Shown piece by piece: positions 1 to 7,095 of a stretch of DNA of 19,518 nucleotides (positions within the stretch are counted from its first letter, which is position 1; the number at the start of each line of letters is the position of its first letter). The notes below the pieces were generated by a model that saw nothing but the letters and a program-made list of their open reading frames with translations, searched no databases and was not told the DNA's origin. This DNA is from PVC group bacterium. Lineage in GTDB: Bacteria; GCA-001730085; JADFSZ01. The position numbers and the translations under genes were made by a program. The stretch covers positions 1 through 19,518 of the forward strand of contig JADFSZ010000008.1 of the NCBI GenBank assembly GCA_022560555.1, written 5' to 3'.

Positions 1-1
1 G

Positions 2-232
2 ACAATTGAACATAGTCATTGTCAGATATGTGATGAAAGAGGAAGGCGCTTTATCGGTGAGATCACAAAATTCGGAGCCCTCAAACCTGACGAAGTTTGC
101 CTGCACACAGTGGATCACTTTGATCCGTCATTGCCGCTCCAATTTGTTAAGAACGCACATGATTTTAGTTCATTTTGTCCCGGGGTAACGCACATAGCGC
201 ACTTAAAAAAATACCTTGAGGATCTATTGTAA
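2..232 (+). CDS. C-terminal fragment of an unknown Cys/His-rich protein
   Basis: An open frame enters from the left edge and ends at TAA 230-232, giving 76 residues without a start codon, so the gene begins outside the window. The visible part starts TIEHSHCQICDE and carries a C-x-x-C pair next to two histidines. Further cysteines and histidines follow (VCLHTVDH, SSFCPG, THIAH), and the protein ends in a short basic/acidic helix (LKKYLEDLL). The spread of Cys and His would suit a metal-binding fold, but I recognise no family and assign no function. The next gene starts two bases after the stop, which supports this frame as real and co-transcribed. A competing frame at 6-188 is shorter and lacks this context. 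Confidence 0.6.
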   Translation, partial: TIEHSHCQICDERGRRFIGEITKFGALKPDEVCLHTVDHFDPSLPLQFVKNAHDFSSFCPGVTHIAHLKKYLEDLL

Positions 233-234
233 TC

Positions 235-390
235 ATGCGGACGAGATATTTAATTGTATTTGATGTCATTTTCTTTGTGAGTGTTATTATGGCTTTTATG
301 AAGAATACCAAACTTGGTTTTTTTGCATTGGGAGGATATGTTCTTTTTTTGGTTTTTGCTTTCGTGGTTTTACGTGAAAATAATTCATAA
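235..390 (+). CDS. Small hypothetical membrane protein (51 aa, two TM helices)
   Basis: ATG at 235 opens a 51-codon frame ending TAA 388-390. The product starts MRTRYLIVFDVIFFVS and has two hydrophobic stretches, about residues 5-21 and 28-46, separated by a short polar turn (MKNTKLG). It ends in the charged tail RENNS. This is the layout of a small integral membrane hairpin. It begins two bases after the stop of the preceding gene, with a weak GAGG at 219-222 upstream, so translational coupling is plausible. I recognise no family and infer no function beyond membrane location. The hydrophobic pattern and tight spacing favour a real gene, but short hydrophobic frames also occur by chance in T-rich DNA. 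Confidence 0.5.
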   Translation: MRTRYLIVFDVIFFVSVIMAFMKNTKLGFFALGGYVLFLVFAFVVLRENNS

Positions 391-469
391 AATATTATGA
401 TGGATCTCAATCGATTGGAAAAGATCGCTGATGTCAAAGGGGCTCGCCTCAAATTGTAAAGCGGAAAAA

Positions 470-1321
470 ATGAAAAATCCTGAAGAGAATACTAAAAAGA
501 AAACATGGCCGGTGAAGGCCTATAATGATGCTGAATTTCTTCATAGTCCGGCCGGCCGTCAAGTGCGGGTTTTGTGTGAATTTGAGGAGCCGAAAAGTCG
601 TTTTAGAAAATATCGAATTAATAATACCATTGTATTTTTTGGCTCGGCAAGGATATTAAGTAAATCCGAATGTCAGAAGAACCTACGGAACCTTAAAAGA
701 AAGACAACATCTTTGCCGAAAATGACCCCAACTATGCAAAAAAAGTTTGAACTTGCCGAACGGGATCTGGTTATGTCGCGGTACTATGAGGAAGCTGTTC
801 AGCTGTCGGCCAAAATCACAAAGTGGTCCCAAAAGATTAAGGATCCTCTCCGAAAATTTTATATTTGCTCCGGTGGCGGCCCCGGGATTATGGAAGCGGC
901 TAATCGTGGTGCCCACTCGGTAGGAGGCAAATCGATCGGGTTGAATATCAGCCTTCCGATGGAGCAAGATCCGAATCCATACCAGACAAGAGATCTGTCT
1001 TTTGAATTTCACTATTTTTTTATCAGGAAATTTTGGTTTTTTTATCTAAGCAAGGCCATGATTGTTTTTCCGGGAGGCTATGGGACCATGGATGAATTCT
1101 TTGAACTTTTGACGCTTGTTCAGACGCAAAAAACAAAAAAACATATGCCGATTATTTTATACGGGAAAAGCTTTTGGAATGAATTGCTGGATTTTGATGC
1201 CATGCAGCGATGGGGTGTCATCAGCCCCGAGGATTTAAAATTATTTAAGGTGGTTGATGATGTTGATACGGCTTTTCGTTATTTGAAAGACGAGCTAACC
1301 GAACATTATTTAAATAAGTAA
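470..1321 (+). CDS. LOG family protein (nucleoside 5'-monophosphate phosphoribohydrolase-like)
   Basis: This 283-residue cytoplasmic protein has the two signature motifs of the LOG / lysine-decarboxylase-like Rossmann family: SGGGPGIMEAANRGA at about residues 134-148 and PGGYGTMDE at about 201-209. Characterised LOG enzymes cut the N-glycosidic bond of (cytokinin) nucleoside 5'-monophosphates, releasing base and ribose 5-phosphate. The PGGxGTxxE residues form the phosphate-binding and catalytic site. The protein is longer than the roughly 190-residue plant-type LOGs. A charged helical stretch at about 65-115 lies between the first beta strand (FFGSARI) and the GGGPG motif, as in the long bacterial TIGR00730-like members. 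I chose ATG 470, preceded by GCGG. An upstream in-frame ATG at 431 would add 13 residues and cannot be excluded. The substrate is unknown. The gene converges on the glycosidase, with 15 bases between the stops. Confidence 0.88.
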   Translation: MKNPEENTKKKTWPVKAYNDAEFLHSPAGRQVRVLCEFEEPKSRFRKYRINNTIVFFGSARILSKSECQKNLRNLKRKTTSLPKMTPTMQKKFELAERDLVMSRYYEEAVQLSAKITKWSQKIKDPLRKFYICSGGGPGIMEAANRGAHSVGGKSIGLNISLPMEQDPNPYQTRDLSFEFHYFFIRKFWFFYLSKAMIVFPGGYGTMDEFFELLTLVQTQKTKKHMPIILYGKSFWNELLDFDAMQRWGVISPEDLKLFKVVDDVDTAFRYLKDELTEHYLNK

Positions 1322-1335
1322 GACTTGAAAACACT

Positions 1336-1351
1336 ATTACGGAGTCGTAAT
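1336..1351 (-). terminator. Possible weak terminator hairpin between convergent genes
   Basis: ATTACG and CGTAAT form a perfect 6-bp stem around the tetraloop GAGT. The stem overlaps the TAA stop of the minus-strand glycosidase. Reading the minus strand, the stem is followed within a few bases by GTGTTTTC, a poor T-tract. The stem is short and has only two G-C pairs, so this is at best a weak terminator. Confidence 0.25.
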
Positions 1352-4300
1352 CGAATCACTCGTTTCTTGATTGCCGCTCGCATTATAATTCCACCCGGAC
1401 AATGAAACGTCTGTGACCGTAACAGTGAACACCGATCCGCTTTGAATCCTTCTTACTTTATCCGAATCGAACGTTACACGCCCGTTTGTATCTGTTAAAC
1501 TAACATCAATGTCCGTTGTGCTTTCGGACCAGACGGCCGTAACTTGTGCTCCGGCTATGGGTGTGTTATCAGAATCAACAATTGTTATCTCTGTCCTTGC
1601 GTTAGTATTGGGGCCGCGAGATATTAATTGAAGAGTGATATTGGTAACATGCATCTCCGGTTGGGATCCCGGATCCTGAATAGTCAGTGTTGAGTTGACA
1701 GAATTATTACCGAGATTTGTTTCACCTGTGACGACTTGGGCTTGGGCCACCAGATCGTGGTCGCCTAGCGAAGCTCCGGTTGTATCCCATGTGAAAGTCA
1801 GGAGCCCCGAGGCTCCAGACATGACAACCAACGATTGCGTTCCGATTAAAACAATATCCGTCGAGTCATCAAGATCAACCGTAATCGTTTCATCAAAATC
1901 CCCGGGATTGCTCACAGTTACGTCGATGGTAACGGTGTCTCCCGTGTTGATAGAGCCGGGATGACTGAGGCTTGTGACAGCGACGTCATGGTTTGGAACA
2001 CTCCAGCGCGATTTGAGTTCAGAAAAAACTTGACGAGGTGTGACAACGTTGGTTCCCGATCCGTCATCACTCACAGACGCGATCCCAAACCATTCTTCGG
2101 AAACAAAATTATCCGGATGATTAATGTCAGGATCAAGGATGCGATGTCCTCCAAAATCTTGGACCCCGAGAGATCCGCCGTCGTCCTTCCACCATTCGTC
2201 CGTATATTCAAAGACCGTTCCTCCTGCGGCGACATCCGTGTTGGCCGCGATTTCGTCCCACAGGCCTGTGTCCCAGGCGGCTTGAGCGGCTTCGTCAACA
2301 GAACCGTCACCTGCATATCCTGAGCTATCGATGGTGCTCCAAGCGTCTACGCCGAATTCGGATACCCAGAACAACTTTTGAGTGCGATGACGCACATCAT
2401 CAAACAAATCCCCGAATGTGATGCCTTCATAGACATTCCCGCCCCAGGCGTCCAGATAATCCATATCATCATCGCTTGTCAGAAGTCCATTATCTCCGAC
2501 ATCAAAAATATTTTCTGTTGCGCCTGTGACAGGGTGATAAGAGGCTCCTTCAAGATTGTAGGCGATTTCGGCAAGCTCATTGAGGAGGGAATAATAGACA
2601 GAATCCGAGGCTGTGTTAAATTGGGATTCCGTTTCATTTCCCGGGCTCCACATAAGGACGGCCGGATGATCTTTAAAAGTTGAGACGTAATTAGCAAAAT
2701 CAGCCTTAATGGCATCACGGACAGCCGTGTTTGTAAAATCATCAAACGGATTCATAAAAAATCCCATGACAACATAAACCGGATCAACTCCGCTGTTGTA
2801 ACACGCATCCAAAAATTCCGTCGTTGTCACTTTGCCGTAAGTTCTCAGGGTATTGGCTCCGAGATCACGTAAAATCGGCATGTCGCGATTATAGATATTC
2901 GGCGCGCTGAAGATATCAAATTGTGTGATATGCAAACCGATCGGTAGAGGCTGATAACAAACACCTTTTATTTGAAAGGGACTGCCATCCACGTAAAGTT
3001 GGTTGCCGATAATTTGGACCGGTCCTGTGCTGACAGGTTTGTCAAACGGATTTTTGGCTGGGGGAGTTAGGCCGTTATCGATGACTTCAACAAAGGCATC
3101 ATCATAGTACACGGTTCCCGTTGCTCCGTTTTCGCCAAATTGAACAAAACTAAAAATGGCGGATGTGGTTCCCACGGGTGCCGTGGCTGATACGCTGAAC
3201 AGTTCCCATGCGTCATTTGGTGAAGTTAATTTTGGACTTAAAAACTTATCAATTTCATTGCCCCGATTACTGTTAAATTTGATTTCGAGCCAGGCCTCAG
3301 ACGTATTGGTCATAGGATCATCATTCGTGAAATTAGCCAGATAACCGCTTGCGTTGACCGTATCTCCGTATTTTACCGGAAATTCCTGACTGGTTCCTCC
3401 CCAGCGGGCTGTTTGTCCGAAGAGAGTTTGAGCGTGTGATTGAGAACCGGTACGTGCTTGTGTGATCGATAAAGTGGATGCGGATCCGTCGGTTGGTAAA
3501 AATGATTGATTTCCGCTCCACCTGAACCAGTTAGTCTGAGGAAAGAGGCTGTTTTCGAAACTATTATTTAATATTGCGCCACCGACATCAATAGTGGATG
3601 TGTCCAGTGTGACAAGGCGCGTTTGTATTTCTTCGAAACCGGATCGATCGTGTGTTGTCAGCGTTAATGTGTTTTGTCCGGGAGTCAGGAGAACATAAGC
3701 AATCAAGGAGCCGTTTACGGATAAGTATTCTTTGCCGTTGATGTTGATATAAAGGTCTTCAGGATTCGTGAGAGTAGCTGTCACAAGTCCCGGAGCCGCT
3801 TGATAGATTGTGTTTTCGGGGGGATAGGTGATATCAAACAAACCCGTCTGCTGGTTAGGGTCGTACGTTACAGTAACAGATGTTGAACCGGAATTTCCGG
3901 AAAGGTCCGTGGCCGTGATGGTGATCACATTTGTTCCGACGGACACATTGACGGAATCTCCAAAACCGCCTTCAAAAACATCAAAAGATATTCCGTTCAC
4001 ATCGACTTCAATGATTTCGAGCTCATTGACAGATCCAACAACAGGAAGATTAGGCGAGCTAACAGTACTACCGTCAATTGGGGAAATGATTTCGACAACG
4101 GGGGGAACCGTGTCGGGGGAATAAAAGACGGTAATACTGTCACTGCCAGTGTTTGATGCACTATCGGTCGCCGATGCTGTGATCAAAGTGGAACCTTCAA
4201 TTAAAGAAACTGTTGTTGACCAAGAACCGCTCATGTTGGGTGTAAGCACGCCGTTAACATCAATGTCCGTTACGCTTAAGTCATCAATAGTGCCTGAAAC

Positions 4301-4960
4301 GGTGATTGTGTTTACGGTAAAAAAGCTTAGGTCTGCAGGATCCGTTATAGACACCACAGGAGCTGTTGTGTCGGTCCCAAGTTCAAGACTGGCATCGTCA
4401 AAATAAACGATCCCTGAGCCCCGTCTGTGATCCGTGAATAAAATAAAACTGATACGTGCGGTGGATGCGTTGGCCGGAGAGATTTCAGTTATGGTGTGTT
4501 CGACCCAGTTGCTGGCACCCGTTAGGGGAGTACTTTGGTATGTAACTAATTCAACGCCGGACACATCTAAAAATTTCAATTCAAGGTATGCTTGGGCATT
4601 TTTAATGGGCTTGTTTGTGCTCAAGCTCATCAGCCAGCCCCGTGCTGTTACCAGCTCGTTAGGAGCTATAGCGACATCCTGAGTATATCCTCCCCAACGT
4701 GTTTTGGATCCATAAAGTTCACGGACGGCTGATTGTCCCCCTGTACGGCTCACGCTTGTGCTGATGTATCCGGCAACTCCGTCATTGGGGCTTCCGCTTG
4801 ATGATCCTTGCCATTCAGCCCATGATGAAGGTGGCCATCCAAGATCTTCAAAGCCTGCATTAAGAAGAAGGTTGCTTTCGGCATGGACTGGGGTAAATTG
4901 GATCGAAAGAGTGAACAGAGCCGCGAATATGACACATAGACATCGATAGGGTTTGAGCAT
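1337..4960 (-). CDS. Secreted multidomain glycoside hydrolase (GH2/GH72-like TIM barrel) with duplicated CBM-like and Ig-like domains
   Basis: This 1207-residue protein starts with a signal peptide (MLKPYRCLCV then a hydrophobic core, probable cleavage after VHA at about 27). Domains in order: a jelly-roll carbohydrate-binding-like module at about 28-195 ending YFDDASLEL; Ig-like repeats at about 199-282 and 285-367, with a third degenerate one to about 453; a second copy of the first module at about 460-628 ending YYDDAFVEV; a catalytic (beta/alpha)8 domain at about 645-987; a CARDB domain at about 989-1095; and a C-terminal domain with GAQVTAVW and TDTNGRVTF. Likely catalytic acids are E776 in SPGNE (acid/base) and E868 in WVSEFG (nucleophile), the clan GH-A arrangement. 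The entry motif GVCYQPLPIG and LRDLGANTLRTYG recall GH2 and GH72 barrels. The exact family and polysaccharide are uncertain. The start has a strong AAAGGAG site seven bases upstream. There is no anchor or sorting tail, so it is probably released or surface-bound through its modules. Confidence 0.88.
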   Translation of the reverse strand: MLKPYRCLCVIFAALFTLSIQFTPVHAESNLLLNAGFEDLGWPPSSWAEWQGSSSGSPNDGVAGYISTSVSRTGGQSAVRELYGSKTRWGGYTQDVAIAPNELVTARGWLMSLSTNKPIKNAQAYLELKFLDVSGVELVTYQSTPLTGASNWVEHTITEISPANASTARISFILFTDHRRGSGIVYFDDASLELGTDTTAPVVSITDPADLSFFTVNTITVSGTIDDLSVTDIDVNGVLTPNMSGSWSTTVSLIEGSTLITASATDSASNTGSDSITVFYSPDTVPPVVEIISPIDGSTVSSPNLPVVGSVNELEIIEVDVNGISFDVFEGGFGDSVNVSVGTNVITITATDLSGNSGSTSVTVTYDPNQQTGLFDITYPPENTIYQAAPGLVTATLTNPEDLYININGKEYLSVNGSLIAYVLLTPGQNTLTLTTHDRSGFEEIQTRLVTLDTSTIDVGGAILNNSFENSLFPQTNWFRWSGNQSFLPTDGSASTLSITQARTGSQSHAQTLFGQTARWGGTSQEFPVKYGDTVNASGYLANFTNDDPMTNTSEAWLEIKFNSNRGNEIDKFLSPKLTSPNDAWELFSVSATAPVGTTSAIFSFVQFGENGATGTVYYDDAFVEVIDNGLTPPAKNPFDKPVSTGPVQIIGNQLYVDGSPFQIKGVCYQPLPIGLHITQFDIFSAPNIYNRDMPILRDLGANTLRTYGKVTTTEFLDACYNSGVDPVYVVMGFFMNPFDDFTNTAVRDAIKADFANYVSTFKDHPAVLMWSPGNETESQFNTASDSVYYSLLNELAEIAYNLEGASYHPVTGATENIFDVGDNGLLTSDDDMDYLDAWGGNVYEGITFGDLFDDVRHRTQKLFWVSEFGVDAWSTIDSSGYAGDGSVDEAAQAAWDTGLWDEIAANTDVAAGGTVFEYTDEWWKDDGGSLGVQDFGGHRILDPDINHPDNFVSEEWFGIASVSDDGSGTNVVTPRQVFSELKSRWSVPNHDVAVTSLSHPGSINTGDTVTIDVTVSNPGDFDETITVDLDDSTDIVLIGTQSLVVMSGASGLLTFTWDTTGASLGDHDLVAQAQVVTGETNLGNNSVNSTLTIQDPGSQPEMHVTNITLQLISRGPNTNARTEITIVDSDNTPIAGAQVTAVWSESTTDIDVSLTDTNGRVTFDSDKVRRIQSGSVFTVTVTDVSLSGWNYNASGNQETSDSITTP

Positions 4961-4967
4961 TGTGCAA

Positions 4968-4974
4968 CTCCTTT
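4968..4974 (-). promoter_or_regulatory. Ribosome binding site of the glycosidase gene
   Basis: AAAGGAG on the minus strand lies seven bases before the ATG at 4960. It fixes the start in front of the signal peptide and suggests efficient translation. Confidence 0.75.
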
Positions 4975-5005
4975 GAAATCAATTTTTTATATAGAATTAG
5001 AGAGA

Positions 5006-5019
5006 TGAAAGCGTTTTCA
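5006..5019 (-). promoter_or_regulatory. LacI/CcpA-type (cre-like) operator in the glycosidase leader
   Basis: The minus strand reads TGAAAACGCTTTCA, an inverted repeat TGAAAnCGnTTTCA around a central CG. This fits every defined position of the CcpA cre consensus TGWAANCGNTNWCA and is typical of LacI/GalR-family operators. It sits about 15-28 bases downstream of the start predicted from the promoter at 5041-5069, between promoter and ribosome binding site, where a bound repressor would block transcription. The site being real follows from its symmetry and position; which regulator binds it is inference, since no regulator gene is in the window. Confidence 0.6.
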
Positions 5020-5040
5020 AAAATCATTGAGACCTGTAGT

Positions 5041-5069
5041 TATTTACCACACGATGGGTTCAATGTCAA
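5041..5069 (-). promoter_or_regulatory. Sigma70-like promoter of the glycosidase gene
   Basis: On the minus strand a perfect -35 TTGACA (5069-5064) is followed by a 17-base spacer and TAAATA (5046-5041). The -10 is a weak match but is preceded by TGG, an extended -10 signal. The predicted start near 5034 leaves a leader of about 74 bases containing the operator at 5006-5019. No other gene start lies nearby, so it can only serve the glycosidase. Confidence 0.55.
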
Positions 5070-5196
5070 GTACAATAATAAAAATATTTAATAAGTTTTT
5101 AGTAACGAAGTTAAAATAAGCCGTAAGTGTTTTATTTTATGTATATTACCTCAAAAAGACAAAACTCGAGGGGAAAAAGATTTTTATTTAAGGAAT

Positions 5197-6156
5197 TTAC
5201 GTGGGTGCAAAGAGAATTTTTTTACGGGCCGACAAAGGGGTATTCCGGGGCCAGAAAATGTCATTCTCATATCCTTGAATACGCGTGTCATCATTTGCCA
5301 ACTCAAGACGTTTTTCAGTGAGGCAAGCATAGTATTCATTTATTTCAACACTAAAAAAATTTCGACCAAGTTTTTTAGCGACAACAGATGTGGTTCCGGA
5401 TCCCCCAAAGGGATCAAAAACAACTTCCCCCGGGCGGGTGGCGGCCAAGATGATTTTTGCTAAGAGCTTTTCCGGTTTTTGAGTCGGATGATCGGTATTT
5501 TCTGCCATCGACCAATAAGGAATTGTTAGGTCGCACCAGAGGTTTGATGGATGAGTCATACGGAAATTTCCTGCCGGTGTCTTAGTCCAGTCTTTTGGTT
5601 TACCGTTTTCTTTATAGGGAGCGAGTACCGGTTTAAGGGTTTTGACGCTCTCAACGTTGAAGGTAAAATCATCCGTCATGGTGCAAAACCAGATGTCTTC
5701 ACATGCGTTTTTCCAATTGTGATTGGCGCCGCGCCCTTTTTCCCGCTCCCATGTGATTCGATTGATCACCTTTAAATATTTTTGGGCTACCATTTGAATG
5801 GCCGAAGAGCTTCGCCAGTCCGCGCAAATATAGACAGATGCCGTTGGTTTGAGAAGTCGTATTAGCTTTTTCAGCCAAGTATCAACGTACTCTATGTATT
5901 TATCTAAGGAAATTTCCGTAAAAGTGTGGCCGTGAAACGTTTTATTGAGATTATAGGGAGGATCAATAAACATAAGATCAACTGAGGCGGACGGCAGATA
6001 GGGGATGGTCTCAAAAAGATCCTGGCAGATGGTTTGTCTCAAAATTTCTTTTACGGACACCGGACTTCGGAGTCTCAGAAGCCTCTTTTTGTATTCCTTT
6101 TGCTCTTGATCCGATAAAGTTAAGGTGCGATTTCTTGGGGATTTTTGTTTGGGCAT
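5197..6156 (-). CDS. DNA adenine methyltransferase, beta-type N4/N6 family, apparently solitary
   Basis: This 319-residue cytoplasmic enzyme would transfer a methyl group from S-adenosylmethionine to adenine (or less likely cytosine N4) in a specific DNA site. Catalytic motif IV is IDPPYNLN at about residues 64-71. The AdoMet-binding motif I, FDPFGGSGTT at about 247-256, comes late in the protein, after DHPTQKPEKL. That IV-then-I order defines the beta group (Pfam N6_N4_Mtase), and DPPY favours N6-adenine. The middle region (about 130-220, including ANHNWKNACEDIWF and HPSNLW) probably holds target recognition; I cannot predict the site. I chose ATG 6156, with GGA five bases upstream. A TTG at 6165 in the same frame is an alternative adding three residues. 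No restriction endonuclease or specificity gene is adjacent, so it may be an orphan regulatory or protective methylase, or its partner may lie elsewhere. Confidence 0.9.
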   Translation of the reverse strand: MPKQKSPRNRTLTLSDQEQKEYKKRLLRLRSPVSVKEILRQTICQDLFETIPYLPSASVDLMFIDPPYNLNKTFHGHTFTEISLDKYIEYVDTWLKKLIRLLKPTASVYICADWRSSSAIQMVAQKYLKVINRITWEREKGRGANHNWKNACEDIWFCTMTDDFTFNVESVKTLKPVLAPYKENGKPKDWTKTPAGNFRMTHPSNLWCDLTIPYWSMAENTDHPTQKPEKLLAKIILAATRPGEVVFDPFGGSGTTSVVAKKLGRNFFSVEINEYYACLTEKRLELANDDTRIQGYENDIFWPRNTPLSARKKILFAPT

Positions 6157-6201
6157 TTTTTCCAAAAGGTCAATTTCTTGGATATGACTGAAATAAGATC
6201 T

Positions 6202-6229
6202 ATTATAGGTCTTTCATTGGGAGAATCAA
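6202..6229 (-). promoter_or_regulatory. Promoter of the methyltransferase gene
   Basis: The minus strand has a perfect -10 TATAAT (6207-6202) and an upstream TTGATT (6229-6224, four of six matches to TTGACA) with a 16-base spacer. It points at the methyltransferase start about 46 bases away and is back to back with the gpmA promoter. Confidence 0.55.
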
Positions 6230-6251
6230 GGGATGATCTCTAAAAGGTGTT

Positions 6252-6279
6252 TTGACAAATCAGACTTTTCACATAAAAT
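6252..6279 (+). promoter_or_regulatory. Promoter of the gpmA operon
   Basis: A perfect -35 TTGACA (6252-6257) and a -10 TAAAAT (6274-6279, five of six) are separated by 16 bases. The predicted start near 6286 gives a leader of about 45 bases before the ATG at 6331. Confidence 0.65.
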
Positions 6280-6330
6280 ACCTAGGTTGTCCTTAGTGTG
6301 GGATCGAGATTAAAAAACAGGAGTCAAGAA

Positions 6331-7080
6331 ATGATAAAATTGGTTTTGTTGCGGCACGGAGAAAGCACATGGAATAAAGAAAATCGTTTTACGGGCTGGA
6401 AGGATGTGGATTTATCCGATAAAGGGATTAAAGAAGCCCTTGCAGCCGGTCAAGCCCTTAAAAAAGATAAGTTTCATTTTGATGTGGCCTATACATCGCT
6501 TTTGAAGCGGGCTATACGGACCCTTTGGATTACACTTGATGAGATGGATTTGATGTGGATACCTGTTATTCGATCGTGGCACTTGAACGAAAGGCATTAC
6601 GGCGCCCTTCAAGGTTTGAACAAATCTGAAACGGCCGAGAAGTACGGAGAGGAACAAGTTCTCATTTGGCGAAGAAGCTATGATGTTCCTCCGCCAAGTC
6701 TTGAGAAGACAGATAAGAGATATCCGGGGCTGGATCTGCGTTACAGGGATCTTACGGATTCCCAGCTGCCGCAGACGGAGTGTCTCAAGGATACTGTGGA
6801 TAGGTTTTTGCCGTACTGGCATGAAACGATTTGTCCTGATATCAAACAAGGGAAAAAAGTTCTTATCGCGGCCCATGGAAATTCTTTAAGAGCTCTTGTG
6901 ATGCATCTTGATCAAATGACTCCCGAAGAAATCCTGAAACTCAATATCCCGACAGGCCTTCCGCTCGTTTATGAATTGAATGATAATCTTGTCCCGCTCA
7001 AAAAATATTATCTTGGTGATCCTGAAAAAGTTAAAAAGGCCATAGATGCGGTAGCCAATCAGGGAAAAGCTAAGACGTAA
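6331..7080 (+). CDS. gpmA: 2,3-bisphosphoglycerate-dependent phosphoglycerate mutase
   Basis: This 249-residue cytoplasmic enzyme interconverts 3-phosphoglycerate and 2-phosphoglycerate in glycolysis and gluconeogenesis through a phosphohistidine. It opens with the family motif LVLLRHGES, where H9 is the phosphorylated residue. The partner residues are E87 in NERHYG and H182 in AAHGNSLRA. Other hallmarks are [11 protein letters not shown] at about 19-29, RYPGLDLRY at 130-138 and IPTGLP. The length matches classic dPGM (about 250 residues). The start is ATG 6331, with AGGAG seven bases upstream; an in-frame GTG at 6298 would add 11 residues before the conserved N-terminus and is rejected. It is the first gene of a likely operon with the patatin-like lipase 15 bases downstream. 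Assignment is firm. Confidence 0.95.
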   Translation: MIKLVLLRHGESTWNKENRFTGWKDVDLSDKGIKEALAAGQALKKDKFHFDVAYTSLLKRAIRTLWITLDEMDLMWIPVIRSWHLNERHYGALQGLNKSETAEKYGEEQVLIWRRSYDVPPPSLEKTDKRYPGLDLRYRDLTDSQLPQTECLKDTVDRFLPYWHETICPDIKQGKKVLIAAHGNSLRALVMHLDQMTPEEILKLNIPTGLPLVYELNDNLVPLKKYYLGDPEKVKKAIDAVANQGKAKT

Positions 7081-7095
7081 TCATTGATCGTTACT

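Noticed and set aside
397-459. 20-codon ORF (begins MMDLNRLEK) between the small membrane protein and the LOG gene
   Set aside because: No ribosome site, very short, and overlaps the possible upstream start of the LOG gene; chance cannot be excluded.
683-1012. 109-codon minus-strand open frame inside the LOG gene
   Set aside because: Antisense to the conserved GGGPG region and has no recognisable features.
5112-5139. Inverted repeat TAAAATAA / TTATTTTA with a 12-base loop in the gap between methyltransferase and glycosidase
   Set aside because: All eight pairs are A-T and the loop is long, so the hairpin would be unstable; AT-rich promoter-region sequence explains it.
6412-6876. 154-codon minus-strand open frame inside gpmA
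   Set aside because: Lies wholly antisense to a gene with all phosphoglycerate mutase motifs; the translation shows no domain and no ribosome site.
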